Positions 45,418-53,613 of a DNA stretch of 64,000 bases are shown here, piece after piece. Under the pieces are notes generated by a model that saw only the letters and a program-made list of their open reading frames with translations, ran no database searches and had not been told where the DNA came from. Location: the NCBI RefSeq assembly GCF_003071065.1, contig NZ_QCXX01000005.1, positions 248,001-312,000 of the forward strand, in the 5' to 3' direction. This DNA comes from Sphingobacterium athyrii. GTDB taxonomy: Bacteria > Bacteroidota > Bacteroidia > Sphingobacteriales > Sphingobacteriaceae. Position 1 is the first letter of the stretch, and every line of letters begins with the position of its first letter. The translations under genes and the position numbers were made by a program.

Positions 45418-45998
45418 AAATCTTTCATTTCATTCCCTAATAAACTTCTTAGCGATTGTTCTAGTTTTTCCCGTCCTCTCATCAGCCTCATTTTGACGGC
45501 TGACTTTCCAATGTCCAGGATTTTCGCTATTTCTGACGTGCTTTTCTCTCCCAGATAATGAAGTGTAATCGCCGACCTTTCTTCTTCTCCAAGTCTAGAA
45601 AGCGCCAGGTCAATATATCTTTTCCTATCTGACTGAATCAGGCCGCCAATTTCTCTCTTTTCGTCGAGCAGATAGCTTTTGGATTCGGAATTTTCAGCCA
45701 GTTCTGTTGTTTCTATTCGTTTACTACTTTTTCTAGTCAAAGCTGTATAGTAAACGATTTGATATAGCCAAGTGGAAAACTTAGCCGCACTTCTAAATTT
45801 ATCCAATGCCCGGAAGGCTTTCATAAACGAATCCTGCACCACTTCTTCAGCATCTTCATTATTTCCGCAAATTTTAATTGCCAACGTATAAGCCAGCTTT
45901 TGATAAGTTGACACCAAATAATCAAAGCCCTCACGCTCACCATCCAAGGCTTTTTTTAAGTAATAGTCTTCACCTTTACGGTTTTTTCCGAACAGCAT
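45414..45998 (-). CDS. ECF-type RNA polymerase sigma factor
   Basis: Sigma-70 family, extracytoplasmic-function group. From ATG 45998 it is 194 residues; a TTG at 46010 would add four. Region 2 includes YDxLVSTYQKLAYTLAIKICG-like sequence, then EDAEEVVQDSFMKAFRALDK and FSTWLYQIVYYTALTRKSSK. Region 4 is RLGEEERSAITLHYLGEKST followed by SEIAKILDIGKSAVKMRLMR. It is coupled to the small membrane protein gene and divergent from a second small-membrane-protein gene, the usual layout for a self-regulated sigma module in this phylum. Target genes unknown. Confidence 0.93.
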   Translation of the reverse strand: MLFGKNRKGEDYYLKKALDGEREGFDYLVSTYQKLAYTLAIKICGNNEDAEEVVQDSFMKAFRALDKFRSAAKFSTWLYQIVYYTALTRKSSKRIETTELAENSESKSYLLDEKREIGGLIQSDRKRYIDLALSRLGEEERSAITLHYLGEKSTSEIAKILDIGKSAVKMRLMRGREKLEQSLRSLLGNEMKDL

Positions 45999-46118
45999 GC
46001 GTGTGGCCAAATTATTTATAAGTACTATTACTTAGACTATCAGAAAAAAATATTGGTCACATTGTGACCACTTATCCCTAAATTCAGTCCTATCAGGAAA
46101 TTAACAAAAACAATTGAA

Positions 46119-46457
46119 ATGGAAACTACATCAGCGGCATTATTTATATCCATCTCCCTTGTCGTATTTGGGATTAGCTATTATTACTTTACCACCAGAC
46201 ATAAAGAACGCATGGAAATCATAGAAAGGGGGCTTTCGCCGGATTATTTTAAAAATCAATCCAAATTTTTGCCGATGCTGCTGGTACTTGGCTTCAGCAG
46301 CGTCGGAGTTGCTCTTGGATTGGCCGCGGGCCTAGCCCTAGGTGATCTCTTTCCCACCCAAAAATTTCTGGCTGTCGGGATTTGCATTTTTATGGGGCTC
46401 GGCCTCGCACTTATCACGTCTTACTTCGCACTGAAAAACACTCCGAAAAAAGAATAA
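46119..46457 (+). CDS. Small membrane protein (DUF6249-like)
   Basis: Protein of 112 residues with three hydrophobic segments at about 6-25, 50-73 and 83-105 and a basic stretch between the first two (TTRHKERMEIIERGLSPDYF). The ERGLSP-type loop after the first helix is typical of small membrane proteins encoded beside ECF sigma factors in Bacteroidota. It is divergent from the sigma gene with 120 bp between them, and could be part of its regulon. Function unknown. Confidence 0.75.
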   Translation: METTSAALFISISLVVFGISYYYFTTRHKERMEIIERGLSPDYFKNQSKFLPMLLVLGFSSVGVALGLAAGLALGDLFPTQKFLAVGICIFMGLGLALITSYFALKNTPKKE

Positions 46458-46507
46458 AACCACTTTTTTTACAATTAACATTCAGATTTAACAATAACTT
46501 ATAAAAA

Positions 46508-48151
46508 ATGAAAACATCATTACTGGTATTGCTATGCCTTATTTTTTCGCTGCTTGTCCAAGTTATAGCACTCGCACAGACCAACCAGCAGCAGTTTGAT
46601 TCTCTCACCAGTGCCCAATTTGCTAAAGATGGCGCAGGTACAGTTGTGTACCTAAGCAGAGGTGACCAGGTGCTTTATCAGAAGGCATTTGGTAAAGCCA
46701 ACATCGAGCTTGATGTGGCGATGACGCCGGAACACGTATTTCGCCTTGCATCAGTGACCAAGCAGTTTACTGCAGTACTGATCTTGATGCTGCAGGAACA
46801 AGGCAAGTTGTCGATCCAAGATGACATCCGCAAATACATCCCGGATTTCCCGGAGAAAAAGAAAGTAATCACGATTGAAGCCTTGTTAACCCATACCTCA
46901 GGAGTCGTTAACTATACTGGACTGCCAAGCTTTACTGATGAAATCAAACTAAAGGGCCTAAGTCCTAGACTGCTGGTGGATTTAGTCAAATCGGAACCAT
47001 TGGACTATGATCCCGGTTCAGACTACAAATATTCCAATTCCGGATATATTTTGCTGGGCTATATTATAGAACAAATAACAGGAAAAAGCTATGCGGAATT
47101 TATCGAAGAAACGATATTCAAGCCTTTAGGAATGACTCATTCTTATTATGATACCCCGACTAGGATCATATTTGGTAGAGTGTCAGGATATGTCCAGCGA
47201 AATGGTGTATACCGTAATGCAGACTATCTGAGCATGAGCCTTCCCTATGCCGCCGGTTCGCTGATGTCAACCGCTGGGGATTTGCAAAAATGGTACAATG
47301 GCTTGCATAACTGCAAATTGCTGAAATCAGAGATAATCAGGAAAGCACAAACATCCTTTAAACTGAATGACGGACGTTTGACAGGCTATGGTTACGGATG
47401 GGAAACAGGAAACGTCCAAGGAAGTCCTAGCGTTAAGCATGTAGGCGTGGTTAATGGTTTTTTTACTTATGCAGCTTATCTGCCACTGGAAAATCTTTCT
47501 ATTACGATACTACGGAATTGCGATACCCCCTATGAACCTGATATCCTGGCATCCAAGCTCCTCGCTGTGGCTTTAGGAAAACCATACGACTATAAACCCA
47601 TTACACTAAAATCATCTGAACTGGAAGTGTTTCAGGGTGTATATAACATTAAAAATGGTAGAAAACATTCTGTACGGTTGCAAGATGGAAATCTGATGTA
47701 TTATTATCTGGGTGGGCCAAAAACTCGTTTGGTTCCCAATGGAAAGGATCAGTTTTTGGTGGAAAATAGTCTAAACACGTTCAAATTTACCAGAGATGAA
47801 AAAGGTATCGTGGATGGGTTTACGGCAAGTGGTACGGGTATGCCTAGCTCGGCTGTCAGAGAAAACACTGTCTTGGAAGCTCAACCAAAAATCAACGTTT
47901 CCACGACACAATTAGCGAAATACACCGGAAAGTACCAATTTAATCCCGGGCCAGTATTTGAAGTGGTCCTGGAAAACAACATCCTTTATGGACAAGTGGG
48001 GAACGACAGAAAGGAACTAGTGCCGTTTGACAAACACAAGTTCTACGCCCGGGACTTGGATGCGACTATTGTTTTTAACGTAGATAATAAAGGAACAGCC
48101 ATTGGTCTGACCAAAATCCAGAACAGTAATATGGTCTCTAAGAAACTCTAA
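46508..48151 (+). CDS. Class C beta-lactamase-related serine hydrolase
   Basis: Exported penicillin-binding-fold hydrolase of 547 residues. Signal peptide 1-24 (ending ALAQT). Catalytic domain about 28-360: Ser82-x-x-Lys85 in LASVTKQFTAVLIL, Tyr-Ser-Asn in DYKYSNSGYILLGYIIEQI, and HVGVVNGF in the place of KTG. The C-terminal 170 residues hold a lipocalin-like DUF3471-type domain in two related pieces (ELEVFQGVYNIKNGRKHSVR and LAKYTGKYQFNPGPVFEVVL). Substrate unknown; esterase or D-aminopeptidase activity is common. It lies 50 nt after the small membrane protein gene, so it may belong to the sigma-linked unit. Confidence 0.9.
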   Translation: MKTSLLVLLCLIFSLLVQVIALAQTNQQQFDSLTSAQFAKDGAGTVVYLSRGDQVLYQKAFGKANIELDVAMTPEHVFRLASVTKQFTAVLILMLQEQGKLSIQDDIRKYIPDFPEKKKVITIEALLTHTSGVVNYTGLPSFTDEIKLKGLSPRLLVDLVKSEPLDYDPGSDYKYSNSGYILLGYIIEQITGKSYAEFIEETIFKPLGMTHSYYDTPTRIIFGRVSGYVQRNGVYRNADYLSMSLPYAAGSLMSTAGDLQKWYNGLHNCKLLKSEIIRKAQTSFKLNDGRLTGYGYGWETGNVQGSPSVKHVGVVNGFFTYAAYLPLENLSITILRNCDTPYEPDILASKLLAVALGKPYDYKPITLKSSELEVFQGVYNIKNGRKHSVRLQDGNLMYYYLGGPKTRLVPNGKDQFLVENSLNTFKFTRDEKGIVDGFTASGTGMPSSAVRENTVLEAQPKINVSTTQLAKYTGKYQFNPGPVFEVVLENNILYGQVGNDRKELVPFDKHKFYARDLDATIVFNVDNKGTAIGLTKIQNSNMVSKKL

Positions 48152-48366
48152 CAGCATTATAATTAGACGATACAATTACCGTTTAGACGCCAAACTGCCC
48201 AACTTCAAAGATAAGCCACTTGTAAAAATTGGAACTAGATAAGCTGTAGATAAGATAATTGCTTGTTTAACAAAACTCGATGAACTTTTCATAAATACAG
48301 GTGTTGATGATAAACGCTATATTGTTGGCACTTATACCCTTAAAAATTATAGCTTGATGGATTGAC
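48152..48366 (+). pseudogene. Decayed coding remnant
   Basis: One plus-strand frame reads RLDAKLPNFKDKPLVKIGTR, a TAA stop, then AVDKIIACLTKLDELFINTG and DDKRYIVGTYTLKNYSLMD before a TGA. The second part recalls the C-terminal domain of glutathione S-transferases (YIVG..YTL..YSLMD), but this is a weak resemblance seen by eye. It fills the space between the hydrolase gene and the tRNA. Confidence 0.3.
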
Positions 48367-48432
48367 TTATCGAACATCCCTACATGATGAATTAGAAGTT
48401 ATTCTCCTGGTTAACAAAGTGCTAAAAACAAA

Positions 48433-48463
48433 AAAACCTGCAAATTTAACATCTGCAGGTTTT
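48433..48463 (-). terminator. Terminator of tRNA-Glu (second copy)
   Basis: Stem AAAACCTGCA (48433-48442) with TGCAGGTTTT (48454-48463), then a T-run on the minus strand. Confidence 0.82.
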
Positions 48464-48471
48464 ATCTTTTG

Positions 48472-48543
48472 TAGCCCGTAGGGGAATCGAACCCCTGTTT
48501 CAAGAATGAAAATCTTGCGTCCTAACCCCTAGACGAACGGGCC
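48472..48543 (-). tRNA. tRNA-Glu (anticodon UUC), copy 2
   Basis: Identical over all 72 nt to the tRNA-Glu at 19075-19146, including the G1-U72 end pair and absence of an encoded CCA. Anticodon loop TTTTCAT, T-arm CAGGGGTTCGATTCCCCT. Confidence 0.95.
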
Positions 48544-48550
48544 ATTTTTA

Positions 48551-48592
48551 TGCAACTCCAAAAGTTTTGTTGTTTTTGGAGTTGCAAATATA
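48551..48592 (-). promoter_or_regulatory. tRNA-Glu copy 2 promoter overlapped by a 13-bp hairpin
   Basis: A perfect 13-bp inverted repeat, TGCAACTCCAAAA (48551-48563) with 48574-48586, lies just upstream of the tRNA. Its right arm overlaps the minus-strand -7 box TATATTTG (48585-48592). It may be the end of the purD transcript, although no T-run follows, or a structured pre-tRNA leader. Confidence 0.5.
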
Positions 48593-48633
48593 GGCCTTAA
48601 AATCATTTATACAAAAATAATTTTAAATATTTT

Positions 48634-49908
48634 TTAGATGAGGTCAAAACCGATATCACGACGGAAATACTTTCCTTCAAAATAGATCCTTCCGGCATCA
48701 GCTGTAGCCTGTTGAAGCGCTTCAAAAAGCGAATCCTGTAATGTGGTTACCGCAATCACACGTCCGCCGGCAGTAACAACCTTGCCATCCTGTTCCTTCG
48801 TTCCCGCCTGGAATACAATCGACTCCTTAACATTCTCTATATTCGCGATCTCCTTTCCAGATTCATACGCTCCTGGATAACCTCCTGCCACTAACATAAC
48901 TGTAACCGCGGTCTTTGGAGAAACGGTATAAGAGCGTTGATCCAAATTTCCCTGTGCGACGCCTTCCAACAGATCCAACAGATCAGATTCGATACGAGGC
49001 AATACGGATTCTGTTTCAGGGTCTCCCATACGCACATTATATTCAATTACATAGGGTTCACCATCAACATTCATCAAACCGATGAAAATAAAACCCTTGT
49101 AGGGAATACCATCTTTCTTCAGCCCTTCAACAGTTGGTTTGATGATACGTTCTTCTACTTTATTCAAAAATGTTTCGTCGGCAAAAGGCACCGGAGAAAT
49201 GGAGCCCATTCCACCTGTATTTAGACCTGTATCACCTTCTCCAATACGTTTGTAATCTTTTGCAGAAGGAAGTACCTTATAAGAGTTTCCATCCGTTAGG
49301 ACAAATACCGAGAGTTCAATTCCTTTTAAAAATTCCTCCACCACCACTACGCGACTTGCCTCTCCAAATTTGGAATCTGCAATCATTGCTTTCAGTTCGG
49401 CTTTCGCATCTTCAAGTGTTTCACAGATCAACACACCTTTTCCGGCTGCTAAACCATCGGCCTTAAGCACAATCGGTAACTTCTGGCTCTCCAGATAAAC
49501 CAATCCTTCAGCAAGCGAGTCTGCATCAAAAGAACGGGAAGCGGCGGTAGGCACGCCATGGCGGTCCATAAACTGCTTCGAAAAATCTTTCGAACCTTCT
49601 AATTGTGCACCTTCCTGCTGTGGGCCTATAACAGGAATATTTTTTAAATCTTCCCGGTTCAAAAAATAATCATGAATACCTTTTACCAAAGGCTCTTCTG
49701 GTCCCACCAACACCATTTGTATAGCATTTTCCAAAACAAAGGATGCGATAGCTTCAAAATCAGTAACTTTAATATTTACATTTTGGCCATATGCTCCGGT
49801 ACCAGCGTTTCCTGGAGCAATAAACAATTGATCTAAACGTGGACTTTTCGACAGTTTATAGGCGAAGGCGGATTCACGACCTCCTGAACCGATTATTAGG
49901 ATATTCAT
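48634..49908 (-). CDS. purD: Phosphoribosylamine-glycine ligase (GAR synthetase)
   Basis: ATP-grasp enzyme for the second step of purine synthesis, joining glycine to phosphoribosylamine. 424 residues. N-terminal domain begins MNILIIGSGGRESAFAYKLS; LVGPEEPLVKGI, the ATP-grasp core (LPIVLKADGLAAGKGVLICE), GDTGLNTGGMGSISP and the metal-binding YVIEYNVRMGDPETESVLPR follow. The adjacent -7 box ends 4 nt before ATG, so a leaderless mRNA is predicted. It stands alone, without other pur genes. Confidence 0.96.
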   Translation of the reverse strand: MNILIIGSGGRESAFAYKLSKSPRLDQLFIAPGNAGTGAYGQNVNIKVTDFEAIASFVLENAIQMVLVGPEEPLVKGIHDYFLNREDLKNIPVIGPQQEGAQLEGSKDFSKQFMDRHGVPTAASRSFDADSLAEGLVYLESQKLPIVLKADGLAAGKGVLICETLEDAKAELKAMIADSKFGEASRVVVVEEFLKGIELSVFVLTDGNSYKVLPSAKDYKRIGEGDTGLNTGGMGSISPVPFADETFLNKVEERIIKPTVEGLKKDGIPYKGFIFIGLMNVDGEPYVIEYNVRMGDPETESVLPRIESDLLDLLEGVAQGNLDQRSYTVSPKTAVTVMLVAGGYPGAYESGKEIANIENVKESIVFQAGTKEQDGKVVTAGGRVIAVTTLQDSLFEALQQATADAGRIYFEGKYFRRDIGFDLI

Positions 49909-49912
49909 AGCA

Positions 49913-49920
49913 CAAAGATA
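49913..49920 (-). promoter_or_regulatory. -7 box of purD, 4 nt before ATG
   Basis: TATCTTTG on the minus strand, then TGCT and the ATG at 49908. It matches the consensus fully and predicts a transcript starting at or beside the start codon. Confidence 0.62.
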
Positions 49921-49973
49921 TTTTTTTTATGCTAATTTTCAGACATAAGATCGTTCAAAAACGGATTTTATAT

Positions 49974-50033
49974 TTATTTTCCAACCCAAAAGCGTCCCCA
50001 TCCCAGTAATAGAAATTGCCGGATCTCTTTCAT
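49974..50033 (-). CDS. Possible 19-residue small protein upstream of purD
   Basis: ATG-to-TAA frame reading MKEIRQFLLLGWGRFWVGK, short, basic and Trp-rich. It lies on the purD strand, 65 nt upstream of purD and upstream of its promoter. Nothing but its composition and codon choice supports it; it may be chance. Confidence 0.22.
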   Translation of the reverse strand: MKEIRQFLLLGWGRFWVGK

Positions 50034-50103
50034 GCGATAATATTTTGATTTATAAGTTGATTAAAGGGAAAATATTTTCTAATTTTCAAGAAACATTAGT
50101 CAT

Positions 50104-52788
50104 ATGTATGCTCGCTTATTGCTGTTAATCAATTGCCTTCTGCTTCCTTTTCTGGCCTCCGCTCAAATTGATCAGACCATACAGAAATTGGATACCTATC
50201 ACGAAAGTCATGTTACGGAAAAAATTTATCTGCATCTGGACAAAAATGACTATTCAGCAGGTGAAAATATCTGGTTCAAACTGTATTGTACCACGGCACC
50301 ATTTAATTACCTGAGCAATATCAGCAAGATTGCGAATATCGAATTGATCTCGCCGACAAATAGCATTATCAAAAGCATTAAAATCCCCCTCACATTGGGC
50401 CTTGGCATCGGTGATTTTAGTCTATCGGACACACTCGTGGAGGGCTCGTACCGGATCAGAGCATACACCCGCTGGATGCAAAACGATTCCATCTCCAATT
50501 TCTATGAGCGGATTGTACCGATTACCAATGGTCGGGCAGACAATGTCATTACTCAAAGCACTCTCCTTCAAAATGGAACTGAAAATCTCTTCCAGATCAA
50601 CTTAAAGACAATTCAGGGCGCGCCGCTAATAAACAGCAGCGTGAGCTATACCCTCCAACAGGATGGCCTAAAAGAAAAAACCGGGCGCTTAAAATCCAAT
50701 GAAAATGGAACAATAGCTCTTGAGCTCAAAGATAATTTTAAGGGCGGAACATTATCCTTACAATTTTTATCATCAGATAAAAGACGCGTATTAAAGAATT
50801 TTACAATCCCAGATCCCAACCTACGGAACAGTATCCAGATTTTCCCTGAAAGTGGTGAGCTCGTAAACAATATTCTGAGCAAAACCGGGGTTAAAGTACT
50901 TACACCCGCCGGACTGGGCCTGAAGTCCAAAATCAAAATCGGAGAGGAAAACCAGGCTCCCATCATCGAATTTGAAACAAATGACCTCGGCATGGGCAGT
51001 ATGCCGCTTATTTTAAGCACAGGAAAAAAATATATTGCCACGGCGGTATTCCCGGACGGAAATTCGGTGAGCACCTCTCTGCCTCAGGTAGCTGCCTCAG
51101 GCTACGTACTCACTGTCAACTCAGGTTTAAAAGATAAAATCGCCGCGCAATTATCGGCGACAGATGACCTCGTAACGGGTAAAGAAGTCTACCTCATTGC
51201 ACAATACAATGGATTTGTTTTACATGCTGTTAAACAAAAGTTAAACGGGCCGGAAATATTATTCAACATTCCCAAACAGGACCTTCCTTCGGGAGTAATC
51301 CAATTATCAGTTCTGAATGAACACCTGGTTCCGATCATCGAAAGGCTCGTATTTAGTTACAATGCTCCAAAAACAATATTGCCAATAACCTTACAATTGA
51401 ACAAGCCAACATTTACAACACGGGATCAGGTAATCGCAAATCTTTCGGTTAAGGAAGGTAGCAGTGATACTTCAAAAATAGCCGCACTCTCAGCTTCGGT
51501 AATCAACCTCAATAAGTCCGATTCTGCTACAGCGCAATATCATTCTTCGATTGTCTCCGAGCTGCTCTTGAAATCCGATCTCAGGGGCTTTATAGAACGT
51601 CCAAATTATTACTTTGAAGATCTGAACAATATTAAGTTCAATGAACTTGACAACCTTATGCTGATCCAGGGCTGGCGTAAGCTAGATTGGAAAAATTATC
51701 TTAATACGACGAATAATGCGTACCTTCCGGAGAAGAGCCTCGCAGTCTCGGGCACTGTTAAAAAAACCGGACGAAAGGCACTTGTTCCGAATGCAAAAGT
51801 TACTTTAGTCCCCACGAGCAATATGATGCTAAGTATAGATACGCTGACAGATAGTGATGGTAGATTTGCCTTTGATAACCTATTTTTTGCGGATAGTATC
51901 AAGTTTATTGTCACCGGGAATGGTCAAAAAGAGAAGAATAGAGTCGATATACTTGTTGACAATCCCCCTTCTCCTGCTGTCAAGGAAAGTAAAGACAAGC
52001 CACTGATGCAGAATGACATCAACACCAAGCTAATCAACCAGCTCAAGGATAATCAGCAATTTCTGGCCGAACTTGAAGCTGCCGGTATTATTCAAAAAAG
52101 CATCAAACTGGAAGAAGTTCAGGTCAACAGGGTCAGAGCCAATAAAGCAGATAAAAATTCAAGAAACCTCAATGGCCCCGGCAATGCAGATCAGGTGATT
52201 ACGGCCGAGGACCTATCTACCTGTGCGACCCTAGAGCAATGCCTTGCGGGGAGATTAGTGGGAGTTATTTTCCAAAACGGAGTTCCTTACAGTACCCGAT
52301 CGATGGGATTAAATGGCGGCAGTCCCATGCAGGTAGTACTAGACGGCATGTATATTGAGCCTGACCAGATTAGTATGATCAACGTCCCGGATATCGCGAG
52401 CATCGAAGTGCTGAGAAGCGCTGGAAACACCGCCATTTATGGGATGTATGGCGGCAACGGTGTATTGGTAATCACCAGTAAATCTGGCGATGCGATGTTA
52501 TCCACCTATACGCCAACAGGAATAATTACCATTTTACCCAAAGGTCTGCATGTTAATCGCAACTTTTTCAAACCACAATATAATAGCACACAGAAACAGG
52601 TGCTTAATCGTGACCTGAGAACAACAATCGCCTGGGAACCAAATCTGGTAACAGCTAAAAACGGAGAAGCCAAATTTGATTTCTATACTTCGGATGAACC
52701 CGGAACATATAAAATCACGATTGAAGGAATTGACATGGAGGGAAAAATTGCACACCTAGAATATTTAATGGAAGTAAAGCCACAATAG
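50104..52788 (+). CDS. Alpha-2-macroglobulin-like (MG2) protein with TonB plug domain, no barrel
   Basis: Exported protein of 894 residues. Signal peptide 1-20. An MG2-type domain begins at about 38 (EKIYLHLDKNDYSAGENIWF), followed by several beta-sandwich repeats of macroglobulin type to about 540. A carboxypeptidase-like regulatory domain lies at about 550-625 (SVSGTVKKTGRKALVPNAKV). At about 695-800 there is a TonB plug domain (EDLSTCATLEQCLAGRLVGV, QVVLDGMYIEPDQISMINVP, IASIEVLRSAGNTAIYGMYG). The end returns to a macroglobulin-like strand set (WEPNLVTAKNGEAKFDFYTS). There is no barrel. Such proteins are known in Bacteroidota but their job is unclear. It heads a run of five close plus-strand genes. 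Confidence 0.83.
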   Translation: MYARLLLLINCLLLPFLASAQIDQTIQKLDTYHESHVTEKIYLHLDKNDYSAGENIWFKLYCTTAPFNYLSNISKIANIELISPTNSIIKSIKIPLTLGLGIGDFSLSDTLVEGSYRIRAYTRWMQNDSISNFYERIVPITNGRADNVITQSTLLQNGTENLFQINLKTIQGAPLINSSVSYTLQQDGLKEKTGRLKSNENGTIALELKDNFKGGTLSLQFLSSDKRRVLKNFTIPDPNLRNSIQIFPESGELVNNILSKTGVKVLTPAGLGLKSKIKIGEENQAPIIEFETNDLGMGSMPLILSTGKKYIATAVFPDGNSVSTSLPQVAASGYVLTVNSGLKDKIAAQLSATDDLVTGKEVYLIAQYNGFVLHAVKQKLNGPEILFNIPKQDLPSGVIQLSVLNEHLVPIIERLVFSYNAPKTILPITLQLNKPTFTTRDQVIANLSVKEGSSDTSKIAALSASVINLNKSDSATAQYHSSIVSELLLKSDLRGFIERPNYYFEDLNNIKFNELDNLMLIQGWRKLDWKNYLNTTNNAYLPEKSLAVSGTVKKTGRKALVPNAKVTLVPTSNMMLSIDTLTDSDGRFAFDNLFFADSIKFIVTGNGQKEKNRVDILVDNPPSPAVKESKDKPLMQNDINTKLINQLKDNQQFLAELEAAGIIQKSIKLEEVQVNRVRANKADKNSRNLNGPGNADQVITAEDLSTCATLEQCLAGRLVGVIFQNGVPYSTRSMGLNGGSPMQVVLDGMYIEPDQISMINVPDIASIEVLRSAGNTAIYGMYGGNGVLVITSKSGDAMLSTYTPTGIITILPKGLHVNRNFFKPQYNSTQKQVLNRDLRTTIAWEPNLVTAKNGEAKFDFYTSDEPGTYKITIEGIDMEGKIAHLEYLMEVKPQ

Positions 52789-52827
52789 CAAGCCGAACAA
52801 ACCGTTATACATTTAAATAAACTCATT

Positions 52828-53592
52828 ATGGAGCATATCAAAACCCAAGTAGAAGACCATATTTTAAGCATTTTTCTGGATCGAGGAAAGTCAAACGCTA
52901 TCGATACGCTATTACTGAAAGAGCTGATAGAGACGTTGGAGATAAATCGGGAAAACGACGCCGTTCACGGCGCAATTCTTATTGGTAAAGAGAACTTTTT
53001 CAGTGCGGGGCTTGATCTCATCACCTTATTTGGCTATAATGAGGATCAAATCAGGGAATTTTGGAATCTTTTTTTGGAGGCTACCTCGCTATTGGCGTCA
53101 TTTCCAAAACCAATCGCTGCGGCCATATCCGGTCATAGTCCTGCCGGAGGCTGCGTATTTGCCCTATGCTGCGATTATAGGATCATGGCCGAGGGTAATT
53201 TTGTCATCGGGCTCAATGAAATACCCGTTGGGTTGATTGTTCCCGAAAGCATTTTTCAACTGTATGCTTTTTGGATTGGAAAACGGACTGCGTATCAAAA
53301 CCTGCTTGAGGGAAAACTCTTAACTCCAGATGAAGCAAAAGCACAAGGTTTAGTGGATGATGTCGTTCCGGCAAACATGCTTTTTAATACCGCAGCAAAG
53401 AAAATAAAACAGATCTCACAGTTTAATCAAAAGACCTGGCAGACCTCCAAACTGAACTTCAGAAAAGAAATAATTCTTAAATTGCGCGAGAATAGAGAAG
53501 AAACTATTCAAGAAATCCTCGTCCAATGGTGGCTGCCATCGACAAGGTCAATATTAAAGTCGATCATAGATAACTTGACTTCAAAAAAATAG
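52828..53592 (+). CDS. Enoyl-CoA hydratase/isomerase family, delta3-delta2 enoyl-CoA isomerase-like
   Basis: Crotonase-fold enzyme of 254 residues. Oxyanion-hole segments GKENFFSAGLDL (53-64) and ISGHSPAGGCVFALCCDYRI (100-119) are present. Glu131 in VIGLNEIPVGL matches the single catalytic Glu of mitochondrial ECI1, whose GLNET segment and PAGGC...CDYRI block are nearly the same; the usual second hydratase Glu is not seen at the equivalent of the PAGG site. It would shift a double bond in unsaturated acyl-CoA before beta-oxidation. It lies 39 nt after the MG2 gene; no other beta-oxidation genes are adjacent. Confidence 0.82.
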   Translation: MEHIKTQVEDHILSIFLDRGKSNAIDTLLLKELIETLEINRENDAVHGAILIGKENFFSAGLDLITLFGYNEDQIREFWNLFLEATSLLASFPKPIAAAISGHSPAGGCVFALCCDYRIMAEGNFVIGLNEIPVGLIVPESIFQLYAFWIGKRTAYQNLLEGKLLTPDEAKAQGLVDDVVPANMLFNTAAKKIKQISQFNQKTWQTSKLNFRKEIILKLRENREETIQEILVQWWLPSTRSILKSIIDNLTSKK

Positions 53593-53613
53593 TATTAAAA
53601 AAATAAAAACAAC

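Noticed and set aside
19075..48543. Large duplication or mobile element bounded by the two identical tRNA-Glu genes
   Set aside because: Identity is limited to the tRNA and a few flanking bases; there is no integrase, and the genes between are ordinary chromosomal ones.
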